The translations under genes and the position numbers were made by a program. The notes under the pieces are model-generated. The model was not told the DNA's origin. It saw only the letters and a list, made by a program, of their open reading frames with translations, and searched no databases. Source: Hyphomicrobiales bacterium (GTDB taxonomy: Bacteria; Pseudomonadota; Alphaproteobacteria; Rhizobiales; Xanthobacteraceae). From it: 64,000 nucleotides of DNA. The stretch lies in assembly GCA_017305555.1 (NCBI GenBank), contig JAFKKM010000023.1, forward strand, positions 20,622 through 84,621, written 5' to 3'. The first letter of the stretch is position 1. The number at the start of each line of letters is the position of its first letter. This document shows positions 26,781 through 34,065 of the stretch, piece after piece.

Positions 26781-27526
26781 CGCCGTCCGTCTCGAACAAC
26801 GACGATCTGACCTTGCAGGCTTACTGCGACGGTGAACTCGATGCCGCCGCGACCAGCGCGTTCGAGCAACGCCTGGCGACCGACGCTGCTCTGCAACGCC
26901 GGCGCGATCAGGTGATGGCGCTGCGTGCACGGCTTCGCGGATTGTCCGAGGACGCGCCGCCGTCCGACCTCGTGGCCCGCATCAAGGCCAACGCCGTCGC
27001 GCAACCGCAGCGCCAGCAGCGATGGCCGTGGCGCGCGATGGCGGCGTGTCTCGTGATCGGCATCCTCGCCGGCAGTACCCCGATGTGGCTGATCCATCGC
27101 GACCAGATCTCCGATCAAATCGCCAGCGTCATCATCGGCAATCATATCCGTGGAGCGCTGGCGCCGCAGTCGTTCGACGTAGCGTCGTCGGATCGTCACA
27201 CCGTAAAGCCGTGGTTCGCGGCCCGCGTTGCCGAATCGCCGAAAGTGCCCGATCTGGCGCAGGCCGGGTTCGCGCTCGTCGGCGGCCGCATCGACGTCAT
27301 CGGCCAGACCCCGGTGCCGACCATTGTTTACAAACACGCCGCCCATGTCGTGAGCGTCAGCGCGCTGCCGCAGCACGAGGCCATCGCCGCCGACACCACG
27401 ATCGCCGGCTACCATCTGCGAAGCTGGCGCGACGGCGACTTCGTCTATGTCGCCGTGTCCGATATTCCGGAAACCGACCTCGCGGCTTTCGAGCGCGCCT
27501 TCATCGCCGAGGCCCGCCAGCTCTAA
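26777..27526 (+). CDS. Membrane-anchored anti-sigma factor
   Basis: 249-aa protein. The N-terminal ~75 residues ('NDDLTLQAYCDGELDAAATSAFEQRLATDAALQRR') form an anti-sigma-domain-like helical region; a single membrane helix spans about 86-106, then a ~140-residue periplasmic sensor part with no recognised fold. The classical His-x3-Cys-x2-Cys zinc motif of ZAS anti-sigmas is absent (only one Cys, Cys17, in this region), so it would not sense redox through zinc. Overlaps the sigma gene by 4 nt, the usual sigma/anti-sigma coupling. It presumably sequesters the sigma at the membrane. Confidence 0.87.
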   Translation: MTPSVSNNDDLTLQAYCDGELDAAATSAFEQRLATDAALQRRRDQVMALRARLRGLSEDAPPSDLVARIKANAVAQPQRQQRWPWRAMAACLVIGILAGSTPMWLIHRDQISDQIASVIIGNHIRGALAPQSFDVASSDRHTVKPWFAARVAESPKVPDLAQAGFALVGGRIDVIGQTPVPTIVYKHAAHVVSVSALPQHEAIAADTTIAGYHLRSWRDGDFVYVAVSDIPETDLAAFERAFIAEARQL

Positions 27527-27545
27527 ACACCCAGAAACGACAAAG

Positions 27546-27561
27546 CCGCCTTGCGGCGGCC
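27546..27561 (+). terminator. Weak stem-loop after the sigma/anti-sigma operon
   Basis: GCCGCC-tt-GCGGCGGC-like stem 19 nt after the anti-sigma stop, without a T-tract. A possible rho-dependent or weak terminator only. Confidence 0.35.
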
Positions 27562-27593
27562 GGTCGATTAGCAGGTGTTTGCGCTTGGGTTTC

Positions 27594-27668
27594 TGGAGCG
27601 GGCGAAGGGATTCGAACCCTCGACCCCAACCTTGGCAAGGTTGTGCTCTACCCCTGAGCTACACCCGC
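27594..27668 (-). tRNA. tRNA-Gly (anticodon GCC)
   Basis: Read on the minus strand: acceptor GCGGGTG paired with CGCCCGC, D-arm TAGCTCAGGGGTAGAGC, anticodon arm AACCTTGCCAAGGTT with anticodon GCC, T-arm GAGGGTTCGAATCCCTT, discriminator T and an encoded CCA. All arms pair. Decodes GGC, with GGU by wobble; GGC is among the most used glycine codons of this genome. Confidence 0.97.
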
Positions 27669-28034
27669 ATCCGAGAACTCCGGCGGCGCACCGCCGAGCG
27701 GCAGAGCTATGCCAAAAGCGGCCCGCGAATGCAACAGCCTGACGGCGTCCCGCGCGAATAAACCGCGCCGCGACGACTTTTCCGGTTTTCCGATCCTGCC
27801 CCGTTCCATCAGCGGCATCCTGCCGATTGCCGCAATAGCCATGGCCCGCCCATTCAAGATATTGTTATATAATGATTTTCAGCAAAATATTGCCCGCTTT
27901 CGGGGATCACATCGGCACAACCCGCCGCCACGGTCGCGACACAGCGGCGGATTGCAAATCCTCCTCCGCCACGCCATTTACAGCCCCACGGCCGCGTTTC
28001 ATCCGGCAAGCCCAGAACATCAGGTGAGGTTAAC
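27669..28034. other. 366-nt gene-free region between tRNA-Gly and the YbbN-like gene
   Basis: Contains the divergent promoters of the tRNA (minus) and the YbbN-like gene (plus). An AT-rich patch around 27855-27892 (with TATAAT at 27868-27873) stands out from the GC-rich surroundings, but no well-spaced -35 box could be matched to it. No reading frame with coding character. Confidence 0.5.
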
Positions 28035-28955
28035 GTGACAATTCTCGAGCAGGGTGACGGCGCGACGCCGTCGGCAAGCGCCGATCTCATCAAGGAGACC
28101 ACCACGCAGACGTTCATGAAGGACGTCATCGAGGAATCGAAGCGCCAGCCGGTGCTGATCGATTTCTGGGCGCCGTGGTGCGGTCCCTGCAAACAACTCA
28201 CGCCGATCATCGAAAAGGCCGTCCGCGCCGCCAAGGGCAAGGTCAAACTGGTGAAGATGAACATCGACGAGCATCCGGCCATCCCCGGCCAGATGGGCAT
28301 CCAGTCGATCCCGGCGGTCATCGCCTTCGTCAACGGCCAGCCGGCCGACGGTTTCATGGGCGCGCTGCCGGAAAGCCAGGTCACGGCCTTTATCGATAAA
28401 TTGACTGCGGGCATTCCCGACGCCGCCGGCGACATCGCCGACCTGCTCAAGGAAGCCGAAGCGGCGCAGGCCGCCGGCGATGCCTCGACCGCCGCCGCGA
28501 TCTATGCCGAAGTCCTCGCCGCCGATGCCGCCAACATTCCGGCTCTCGCTGGCCTCGCGCGCTGCTACGCCGAGAGCGGCGCCATCGAGCAGGCCAAGCA
28601 GACGCTGGCGCTGGTGCCGGAAGCCAAGCGGAGCGATGCGGCCGTCAGCGCGGTGCAGGCGATGATCGATCTCGCCGAGCAGGCAACCTCGCTCGGCCCG
28701 GTCGCGGAACTGGAACAGAAGGTCGCCGCCGATCCGCTCGACCATCAGGCGCGGTTCGACCTCGCCACCGCGCTCAATGCCGCCGGCAAGCGCAATGACG
28801 CCACGCAGCACCTGCTTGAAATCGTCAAGCGCGACCGCAAATGGAATGACGACGGCGCGCGCAAACAGCTCGTGCAGTTCTTCGAGGCCTGGGGCGGCGC
28901 CGACGATGCTACCGTCGAAGGCCGCAAGCGCCTGTCGACGATCCTGTTCTCGTAG
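28035..28955 (+). CDS. ybbN: Thioredoxin-TPR co-chaperone, CnoX/YbbN-like
   Basis: 306-aa cytosolic protein: thioredoxin domain (about 22-128) with C49-G-P-C52 in 'LIDFWAPWCGPCKQLTP', followed by TPR-like helices ('DLLKEAEAAQAAGDASTAAAIYAEVLAADAANIPALAGLARCYAESG'). CnoX/YbbN helps hand clients to GroEL and protects them from oxidation. E. coli YbbN lacks the full CxxC; here both Cys are present, so true thiol-disulfide activity is possible. The GTG at 28035 has GAGG 9 nt upstream. Precedes the LON-domain gene by 47 nt, likely one operon. Confidence 0.9.
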   Translation: MTILEQGDGATPSASADLIKETTTQTFMKDVIEESKRQPVLIDFWAPWCGPCKQLTPIIEKAVRAAKGKVKLVKMNIDEHPAIPGQMGIQSIPAVIAFVNGQPADGFMGALPESQVTAFIDKLTAGIPDAAGDIADLLKEAEAAQAAGDASTAAAIYAEVLAADAANIPALAGLARCYAESGAIEQAKQTLALVPEAKRSDAAVSAVQAMIDLAEQATSLGPVAELEQKVAADPLDHQARFDLATALNAAGKRNDATQHLLEIVKRDRKWNDDGARKQLVQFFEAWGGADDATVEGRKRLSTILFS

Positions 28956-29002
28956 GACCAAACCAACCAACAAGGCATCATCCCGCAACGTCAGGGCCAG
29001 CC

Positions 29003-29677
29003 ATGCCGATCAATGCCGAATATCGCGGCCCCGTCGATCTTCCGGAAGTGATCCCGGTGTTTCCACTGCCGGGCGCACTATTGCTGCCGCGCGGCCAGAT
29101 GCCGCTCAACATCTTCGAGCCGCGTTATCTCGCCATGGTCGACGATGCCTTCCGCGACGGCCATCGCCTGATCGGCATGATCCAGCCCGACGCGGCGCAC
29201 AGCCAAAATCCCGATCATCCGACATTGTTCAAGGTCGGATGCCTCGGCCGCATCACCCAGCTCGCCGAATCCGGCGACGGCCGCTACATCCTCGAACTCA
29301 CCGGCGTGTCGCGCTTCAAGGTGGTCGAAGAGCTGTCGGTGCTGACGCCGTACCGTCAGTGCAAGGTTGACCTGTTCCCCTTCGTCGACGATTTCACCGC
29401 ACGCAAGGGCGAGGACGACGTCGACCGCACCACGCTGCTCGAGGTGCTGTCCGATTTTCTCAAGGTCAATCACCTCAAGGTCGATTGGGAAGGCATCGAG
29501 AAGGCGCCGAACGAGGCGCTGGTCAATGCACTGGCGATGATGTCGCCTTACGGCCCCGCCGAGAAGCAGGCAATGCTGGAAGCGCCGGATCTGAAGACCC
29601 GCGCGGAAATCCTGATCGCCGTCACCGAAATGGACCTCGCCAAGAAGCGCACCAGCGGCGACCCGCCGTTGCAATAG
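29003..29677 (+). CDS. LON substrate-binding domain protein
   Basis: 224-aa stand-alone version of the Lon protease N-terminal domain (PUA-like beta barrel plus helical part). 'PEVIPVFPLPGALLLPRGQMPLNIFEPRYLAMVDDAF' is the family signature; 'IGMIQPD', 'GCLGRITQLAESGDGRYILELTGVSRFKV' follow. No AAA or protease domain. Proposed roles in these families are substrate recognition or modulation of proteolysis, but none is established. Follows the YbbN-like gene; both concern protein quality control. Confidence 0.92.
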   Translation: MPINAEYRGPVDLPEVIPVFPLPGALLLPRGQMPLNIFEPRYLAMVDDAFRDGHRLIGMIQPDAAHSQNPDHPTLFKVGCLGRITQLAESGDGRYILELTGVSRFKVVEELSVLTPYRQCKVDLFPFVDDFTARKGEDDVDRTTLLEVLSDFLKVNHLKVDWEGIEKAPNEALVNALAMMSPYGPAEKQAMLEAPDLKTRAEILIAVTEMDLAKKRTSGDPPLQ

Positions 29678-29685
29678 CTGCGCGC

Positions 29686-30036
29686 TCAGTAGCCCGCGAT
29701 CGCAAACGCCGACACCGCGCCGAGCAAAACCCAGCCGAAGTGCCGACCGCGCGTTGCCCAGGCGTTGACCAGCGTCGCGAACAGATAGTTCACCGCCATC
29801 GTCGCCACGATCCAGTGCCGTGCCGTTTGCGATTCGAAATACGGCGTCGCGATCAGGAGCGCGCCGCCGGCGATCCACGCCACCGTGCTGCAGTGCCAGA
29901 CCAACCGCACCAGCAATCGCAACCGCGGCGGCGTCACGGTGACGTGGGGAAAGAGTTTGGTTTCGCTCAGGACGGCATGGATCAGCGCAACGACGATCGC
30001 GGTGACGCCGGCGATTTGAAGTAAAACATCCCGCAT
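29686..30036 (-). CDS. Small integral membrane protein
   Basis: 116-aa hydrophobic protein with about four membrane helices ('LLQIAGVTAIVVALIHAVL', 'VRLVWHCSTVAWIAGGALLIA', 'HWIVATMAVNYLFATLVNA', 'FGWVLLGAVSAFAIAGY'). Function unknown. Start taken at 30036 with GGAG 6 nt upstream; an ATG at 30048 lies inside the operator and lacks a ribosome site. Divergent from the TetR gene and preceded by one of the two ATACA-N4-TGTAT sites, so it is probably the repressor's target. Convergent and only 8 nt from the LON-domain gene. Confidence 0.78.
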   Translation of the reverse strand: MRDVLLQIAGVTAIVVALIHAVLSETKLFPHVTVTPPRLRLLVRLVWHCSTVAWIAGGALLIATPYFESQTARHWIVATMAVNYLFATLVNAWATRGRHFGWVLLGAVSAFAIAGY

Positions 30037-30046
30037 CGGAGTCTCC

Positions 30047-30104
30047 ATACATATGTGTATGGTCTATACGCCCGGGCTTTGCCCGCGTCAATACAGTCGT
30101 GTAT
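30047..30104. promoter_or_regulatory. Twin operator ATACA-N4-TGTAT between TetR gene and membrane-protein gene
   Basis: ATACA-tatg-TGTAT (30047-30060) and ATACA-gtcg-TGTAT (30091-30104) are identical in their arms, with centres 44 bp apart. The first lies just upstream of the membrane-protein start, the second ends 9 nt before the TetR ATG. This is the expected layout for an autoregulating TetR repressor controlling its divergent neighbour. Binding is inferred. Confidence 0.65.
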
Positions 30105-30113
30105 GGTGAACGC

Positions 30114-30677
30114 ATGACGGATCAGCTCTCGGCCACGGACTGGCTCAAACAAGGTCTCAAGACGCTGACGACCAGCGGCTTCGTCGCGCTCAAGGCCGAG
30201 CCACTGGCGAAGGCCATGGGCGTCTCCCGCGGCAGCTTCTATTGGCACTTCGCAGACGTCGCCGCCTTTCACGCGGCGCTGCTCGACTACTGGCGCGAGG
30301 TCGCCGCTGAGCGCGTCATCGCCGCGCTCGAAACCGAAGGCCGCAGCGAGGACGCCTTGCGGCGGCTGATCCGCACCGCGTTCGACACCCGGCTCGCGAC
30401 CGAAGCGGCGATCCGCGGCTGGGCCATGCACGAACCGCTCGCGCGCAAGGCGGTGGATGCGATCGACCGCCGCCGGATGTCCTACATCGCGAGCCTGCTG
30501 GAAAAATCCGGATGGCCGCCATCGCGCGCAACGGCGCAGGCGCAAATTCTTTACTGGGCGTTTGTGGGGTTCACGCTGAGCGATCGACAACTTGCGCGGA
30601 AGCAACAGCAGGACGCGATCGCGGAATTGATCCGCATCGTGGCCCCGCAAGGCCGTCGCCAGCCCGGCAAGGTGTGA
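30114..30677 (+). CDS. TetR/AcrR-family transcriptional regulator
   Basis: 187-aa regulator. Helix-turn-helix in residues ~20-50: '[44 protein letters not shown]', with the typical '[11 protein letters not shown]' recognition helix. The C-terminal ligand domain is helical and unassigned. The GTG at 30099 falls inside the operator, so ATG 30114 is used. Divergent from a small membrane protein across two identical-arm operators. The pair sits between the LON-domain and Trm112-like genes. Ligand unknown. Confidence 0.92.
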   Translation: MTDQLSATDWLKQGLKTLTTSGFVALKAEPLAKAMGVSRGSFYWHFADVAAFHAALLDYWREVAAERVIAALETEGRSEDALRRLIRTAFDTRLATEAAIRGWAMHEPLARKAVDAIDRRRMSYIASLLEKSGWPPSRATAQAQILYWAFVGFTLSDRQLARKQQQDAIAELIRIVAPQGRRQPGKV

Positions 30678-30709
30678 TAAAGAACGGAGAGAATTTACCG
30701 GAGATGACC

Positions 30710-30904
30710 ATGCCCTCGAACGAGCATTCTGAATCCAGCGTCGATCCAAAGTTGCTGGAGATTTTGGTGTGCCCGCTCACCAAGGGCCCGCTGGAATTCG
30801 ACGCCGCGCGGCAGGAACTGATCTCGCGCACGGCCAAACTCGCCTACCCGATCCGCGACGGCATCCCGATCATGCTCCCGGAAGAAGCGCGGCCGCTGGA
30901 CTGA
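30710..30904 (+). CDS. Trm112-family (YcaR-like) small protein
   Basis: 64-aa protein '[50 protein letters not shown]', the bacterial Trm112/YcaR fold. Only one Cys of the zinc ribbon is present, as usual in bacterial members. The eukaryotic homologue is a methyltransferase activator; the bacterial role is not settled. GGAG 6 nt before 30710 favours this start; the ATG at 30704 abuts it. Lies 32 nt after the TetR gene. Confidence 0.9.
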   Translation: MPSNEHSESSVDPKLLEILVCPLTKGPLEFDAARQELISRTAKLAYPIRDGIPIMLPEEARPLD

Positions 30905-30941
30905 GGCGCGCTCGGCCTTTAGGCCCCAGCCGTTACTCCGC

Positions 30942-31023
30942 CGTCATTGCGAGGAGCGAAGCGACGAAGCAATCCAGCCCTCGTTTGATGGCCCTGGATT
31001 GCTTCGCTGCGCTCGCAATGACG
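30942..31023. repeat. Palindromic intergenic repeat, family B
   Basis: CGTCATTGCGAGGAGCGAAG...AGCAATCCAG and inverted CTGGATTGCTTCGCTGCGCT-CGCAATGACG, starting 38 nt after the Trm112-like stop. Confidence 0.9.
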
Positions 31024-31083
31024 GTGCGGCGAAGACTCGGGGACAACTGGCCCTGATTCAATAAGACGATATGCGTCTCCACT

Positions 31084-31173
31084 GTTATGGCCGGGCTCGT
31101 CCCGGCCATCCACGCCTTTCCTTTTTTCAGCCGCCTCAAGTCGTGGATGCCCGGGACAAGCCCGGGCATGACG
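31084..31173. repeat. Palindromic intergenic repeat, family A, short form
   Basis: TTATGGCCGGGCTCGTCCCG-GCCATCCACG - spacer - CGTGGATGCCCGGGACAAGC-CCGGGCATGACGA. Family A copy 61 nt after the family B copy; such tandem placement shows these spaces tolerate successive insertions. Confidence 0.88.
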
Positions 31174-31498
31174 AGGTGGCGGGTGGCAGGCGGCGCAACC
31201 TTGGCCGCCTCCCCGCGCTCGCCTGAATATCGCGCTCAAACTGAAATTTCCGGCCCAAGTTTCGCCGCTGCGCGAGAGCGGTCGCACCCGCATTCACGCC
31301 ACAGGCGAACTTTCTCTCTCGTTTGTCAGAAGGAGAATTTTCTCCCAGAACCGCCAATTTAAGCGAATGATGTTTTGTTATTTTCCGAAACGGCCCTCTG
31401 GGCGATAGAAATTTGCTACACCGGTATCAATTGAAGATAACGCGACCGACGCAAGCGGCGCCGATCCGCTCAAGTGATCCCTGTTGGAGGAGCCTGCC
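31174..31498. other. 325-nt gene-free region before the AhpD/ABC operon
   Basis: Must carry the promoter of the five-gene operon starting at 31499. The right half (31300-31440) is AT-rich compared with its surroundings, and GAGAATTTTCTC (about 31332-31343) is a perfect 12-bp palindrome that could be a regulator site. No confident -35/-10 pair and no coding frame. Confidence 0.4.
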
Positions 31499-32074
31499 AT
31501 GGCCCGTTTGCCCATTCTCACCGTCGAAACCGCCCCCGAAGCCGCCAAGGACGGCGTCGCCAAGGCCGAAAAAGCCAACGGCTTCATCCCGAACCTGATC
31601 GGCCTGCTCGCCAACGCGCCGGTCGCGCTGGAAACCTACCAGACTGTCTCCGGCATCAATGCCCGCAGCGGGCTGTCGCTGGCAGAGCGCGAAGCGGTGC
31701 AGATCACTGCCGCCGCGACCCACGGCTGCGGCTTCTGCGTCGCCGGCCACACCGCCGTCGCCACCAAGAAGGCCGGTTTGAAGGAAGACGTCGTCAACGC
31801 GTTGCGCGCCAACGCCAAGGTGCCGGACGGCCGCCTCAACGCCGTCGCCGACTTCACCCGCGCGGTGATCCGCAGCCGTGGCGCGGTGGCGGATGCCGAG
31901 CTCGCCACCTTCAAGGCCGCCGGCTTCAACGACGCCAATGCGCTCGAAGTGGTGCTCGGCGTCAGCCTCGCAACGCTGTGCAACTTCGCCAACAACCTCG
32001 GCAAGCCGGACCTCAACCCGCAGCTTCAGCCTTACGCCTGGAGCGGTGCGCCCACCGCTGTCGCGGCCGAGTAA
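31499..32074 (+). CDS. AhpD-like/carboxymuconolactone decarboxylase-family protein
   Basis: 191-aa alkylhydroperoxidase-fold protein. C77-G-F-C80 and His84 in 'AATHGCGFCVAGHTAVA', with Glu65 in 'AEREAVQITAAA', reproduce the AhpD proton-relay active site (Glu, Cys, Cys, His). It probably reduces peroxides or acts as a thiol oxidoreductase. ATG 31499 has GGAGG 8 nt upstream. First gene of an operon with a flavin-dependent acyl-CoA-dehydrogenase-like enzyme and an ABC importer; it may detoxify peroxide made by the flavoenzyme, an inference from context. Confidence 0.88.
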   Translation: MARLPILTVETAPEAAKDGVAKAEKANGFIPNLIGLLANAPVALETYQTVSGINARSGLSLAEREAVQITAAATHGCGFCVAGHTAVATKKAGLKEDVVNALRANAKVPDGRLNAVADFTRAVIRSRGAVADAELATFKAAGFNDANALEVVLGVSLATLCNFANNLGKPDLNPQLQPYAWSGAPTAVAAE

Positions 32075-32085
32075 AGGCACTGATC

Positions 32086-33174
32086 ATGACCACGCTTCCT
32101 GCCGATCTCACCGCCTGGCTCGACGACACGGCCACACATCTCGACACCAGCAATGATGCAGCGGCACATGTCGTGCCGCGCCTCGCCGACGCCGGCCTGT
32201 TCCGCATCGGCGTGCCGGTGGCCTATGGCGGCAGCGGCGGCGACATCAACGATGCTGTTGCGGCGATCAGCTCAGTATCGGAACGGTCGCTGGCGGCGGG
32301 ATTCGTGTTCTGGGGTCATCGCACCTTCATCGAATACCTGCTGCAATCGCCGAATGCGACGTTGCGCGAAAAGCTGTTGCCGGAGCTTCTGGCGGGCCGA
32401 CGCGCCGGCGCCACCGGTCTCTCCAACGCGATGAAATTCCTCTCCGGCATCGAGGAATTGCAGATCAAGGCGCAGCGGCAGGATTTCGGCCTGCGCATCG
32501 ACGGCAAACTGCCGTGGGTGACCAATCTGCGCCTCGGCGGCTTCGATGTTGCCGCTGCAATTCAAGGCGACGGCCATGCGCCGGCCTTCGTCGCGGTGCT
32601 GTCGTCCGACGACGACGGGCTCGAGCGCTCCGCCGATCTCGACCTGATGGCGATGCGCGCCACCAGCACCGCTGCACTCAAGATCGACAACGTCCGCATC
32701 AGCGAAGACCGCATCCTGCACAAGAACGCCAGCGAGTGGCTGCCGAAGGTTCGCCCCGCGTTTCTGGCGCTGCAATGCGCGATGTCGAGCGGCCTCGCCC
32801 GCCGCGCGCTTAACGAAGCCGGTGCGCGTCTCAATCGCGAGCGCGATGTGCTGGCGCAGCCGGTGATCGAACTCGAAGCCGCGTTGCGTGCTGCCGAAGC
32901 GGCGTTGCGCGACGGCCTCAACGGCAACCGTTTTGTCGAGCATCCGGCGCAACTGTTCCGTCTTCGCATCCGCCTTGCGGAAATCGCGGCGGACGCCTTG
33001 CAACTCGAACTCTACGCCGCCGGCGGACGCGCTTATCTCTCCGGCCCCGGCGAAGGTTTCCAGCGCCGTCAGCGCGAGGCCGCGTTCCTGCCGATCATCA
33101 CGCCGAGCATCGTGCAACTGAAGCTGTCGCTGCAAATCCACGAACAGCCGGCGGCGATCTCCGCCATCGCGTGA
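32086..33174 (+). CDS. Acyl-CoA-dehydrogenase-like flavoprotein
   Basis: 362-aa protein of the acyl-CoA dehydrogenase/flavin monooxygenase (DszC/SfnB-like) superfamily. 'ADAGLFRIGVPVAYGGSGGDINDAVAAISSVSERSLAAGFVFWGHRTFIEYLL' is the N-terminal helical domain; 'GATGLSNAMKFLSGIEELQIKAQ...WVTNLRLGGFDVAAAI' the FAD-contacting beta domain; the C-terminal helices end 'REAAFLPIITPSIVQLKLSL'. Starts 11 nt after the AhpD-like gene and 4 nt before the ABC ATPase, so co-translated. In other bacteria such enzymes next to SsuABC-type importers release sulfur or nitrogen from imported compounds. True acyl-CoA oxidation is less likely, as no other beta-oxidation gene is present. Confidence 0.83.
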   Translation: MTTLPADLTAWLDDTATHLDTSNDAAAHVVPRLADAGLFRIGVPVAYGGSGGDINDAVAAISSVSERSLAAGFVFWGHRTFIEYLLQSPNATLREKLLPELLAGRRAGATGLSNAMKFLSGIEELQIKAQRQDFGLRIDGKLPWVTNLRLGGFDVAAAIQGDGHAPAFVAVLSSDDDGLERSADLDLMAMRATSTAALKIDNVRISEDRILHKNASEWLPKVRPAFLALQCAMSSGLARRALNEAGARLNRERDVLAQPVIELEAALRAAEAALRDGLNGNRFVEHPAQLFRLRIRLAEIAADALQLELYAAGGRAYLSGPGEGFQRRQREAAFLPIITPSIVQLKLSLQIHEQPAAISAIA

Positions 33175-33178
33175 CGCC

Positions 33179-34012
33179 ATGACCCAGCTTGCCCTTCACC
33201 CTTCGCGACACGACGCACCGGCACTTGAAACGCCGGTGCTGCAAGCGCCGATTCTACAAGCGCGTGGTGTCGCGCTGCGTTATCCCGGCCAATCCCGCGC
33301 CACGATCGAGGGATTCGATTTCGCATTGGCTCCCGGCGAGACGGTGAGCCTGCTCGGCTCCAGCGGTGTCGGCAAATCCAGCCTGTTGCGTGTCCTCGCC
33401 GGCCTGCAAGCGCCGACCGAAGGCCACGTCACCATGAACGACGCGCCGCTCGTTGGCGTGCATCCGCGCGTCGCGGTGGCGTTTCAGGACCCGAGCCTGC
33501 TGCCGTGGCTGACGCTCGAGAAGAACGTCGCCTTCGGCCTCGACTTCAAGCATCAGCCGAGGCAGTCTCGCGCCGAGAGCGAAGCGCGCGTCGAGATGGC
33601 GATCCGCGAAGTCGGCCTCACACAGTCGCGCCGAAAATTTCCCGCTGAACTGTCCGGCGGCATGGCGCAACGCACGGCCTTGGCGCGTTGCCTCGCGCGC
33701 AAGCCGGAGATTCTGCTGCTGGACGAACCGTTCGGCGCACTCGACGAAGTCACGCGCACCGAGATGCAGCATCTGTTGCTGAAGGTGGTGCGTGACTTCC
33801 GCACCGCCGCGATCCTGATCACCCACGATATCGACGAAGCGCTGCTGGTCTCCGATCGCATCCTGCTGCTCGGCGGTGCGCCGGCCTCCGCAATCGGCGA
33901 GTGGCGCATCGATCTGCCGAAACCGCGCGAGGATTTTATCGCGGAGCTCGGCGCGATCCGCGTCGATATCCTCTCGACGCTGCGCGGCACCGCGCAACGT
34001 CGCGCGGCCTAA
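33179..34012 (+). CDS. ABC transporter ATP-binding protein, nitrate/sulfonate/taurine type
   Basis: 277-aa cytosolic ATPase of the SsuB/TauB/NrtD group. Walker A G60-SSGVGKSS, Q-loop 'VAFQDPSLLPWLTLEKNVAFGL', signature 'LSGGMAQRTALAR', Walker B 'ILLLDEPFGALD' and the H-loop 'ILITHDIDEAL'. The 'FQDPSLLPWLTLEKNVAFGL' segment is typical of this importer group. The N-terminus carries ~28 extra residues ('RHDAPALETPVLQAPILQA'). Works with the permease and binding protein encoded downstream. Confidence 0.94.
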   Translation: MTQLALHPSRHDAPALETPVLQAPILQARGVALRYPGQSRATIEGFDFALAPGETVSLLGSSGVGKSSLLRVLAGLQAPTEGHVTMNDAPLVGVHPRVAVAFQDPSLLPWLTLEKNVAFGLDFKHQPRQSRAESEARVEMAIREVGLTQSRRKFPAELSGGMAQRTALARCLARKPEILLLDEPFGALDEVTRTEMQHLLLKVVRDFRTAAILITHDIDEALLVSDRILLLGGAPASAIGEWRIDLPKPREDFIAELGAIRVDILSTLRGTAQRRAA

Positions 34013-34065
34013 TTCCCGTCGCGCTGCATTCGCACGCGCGCGAAACGACACCTGAAAGGTCTGCC

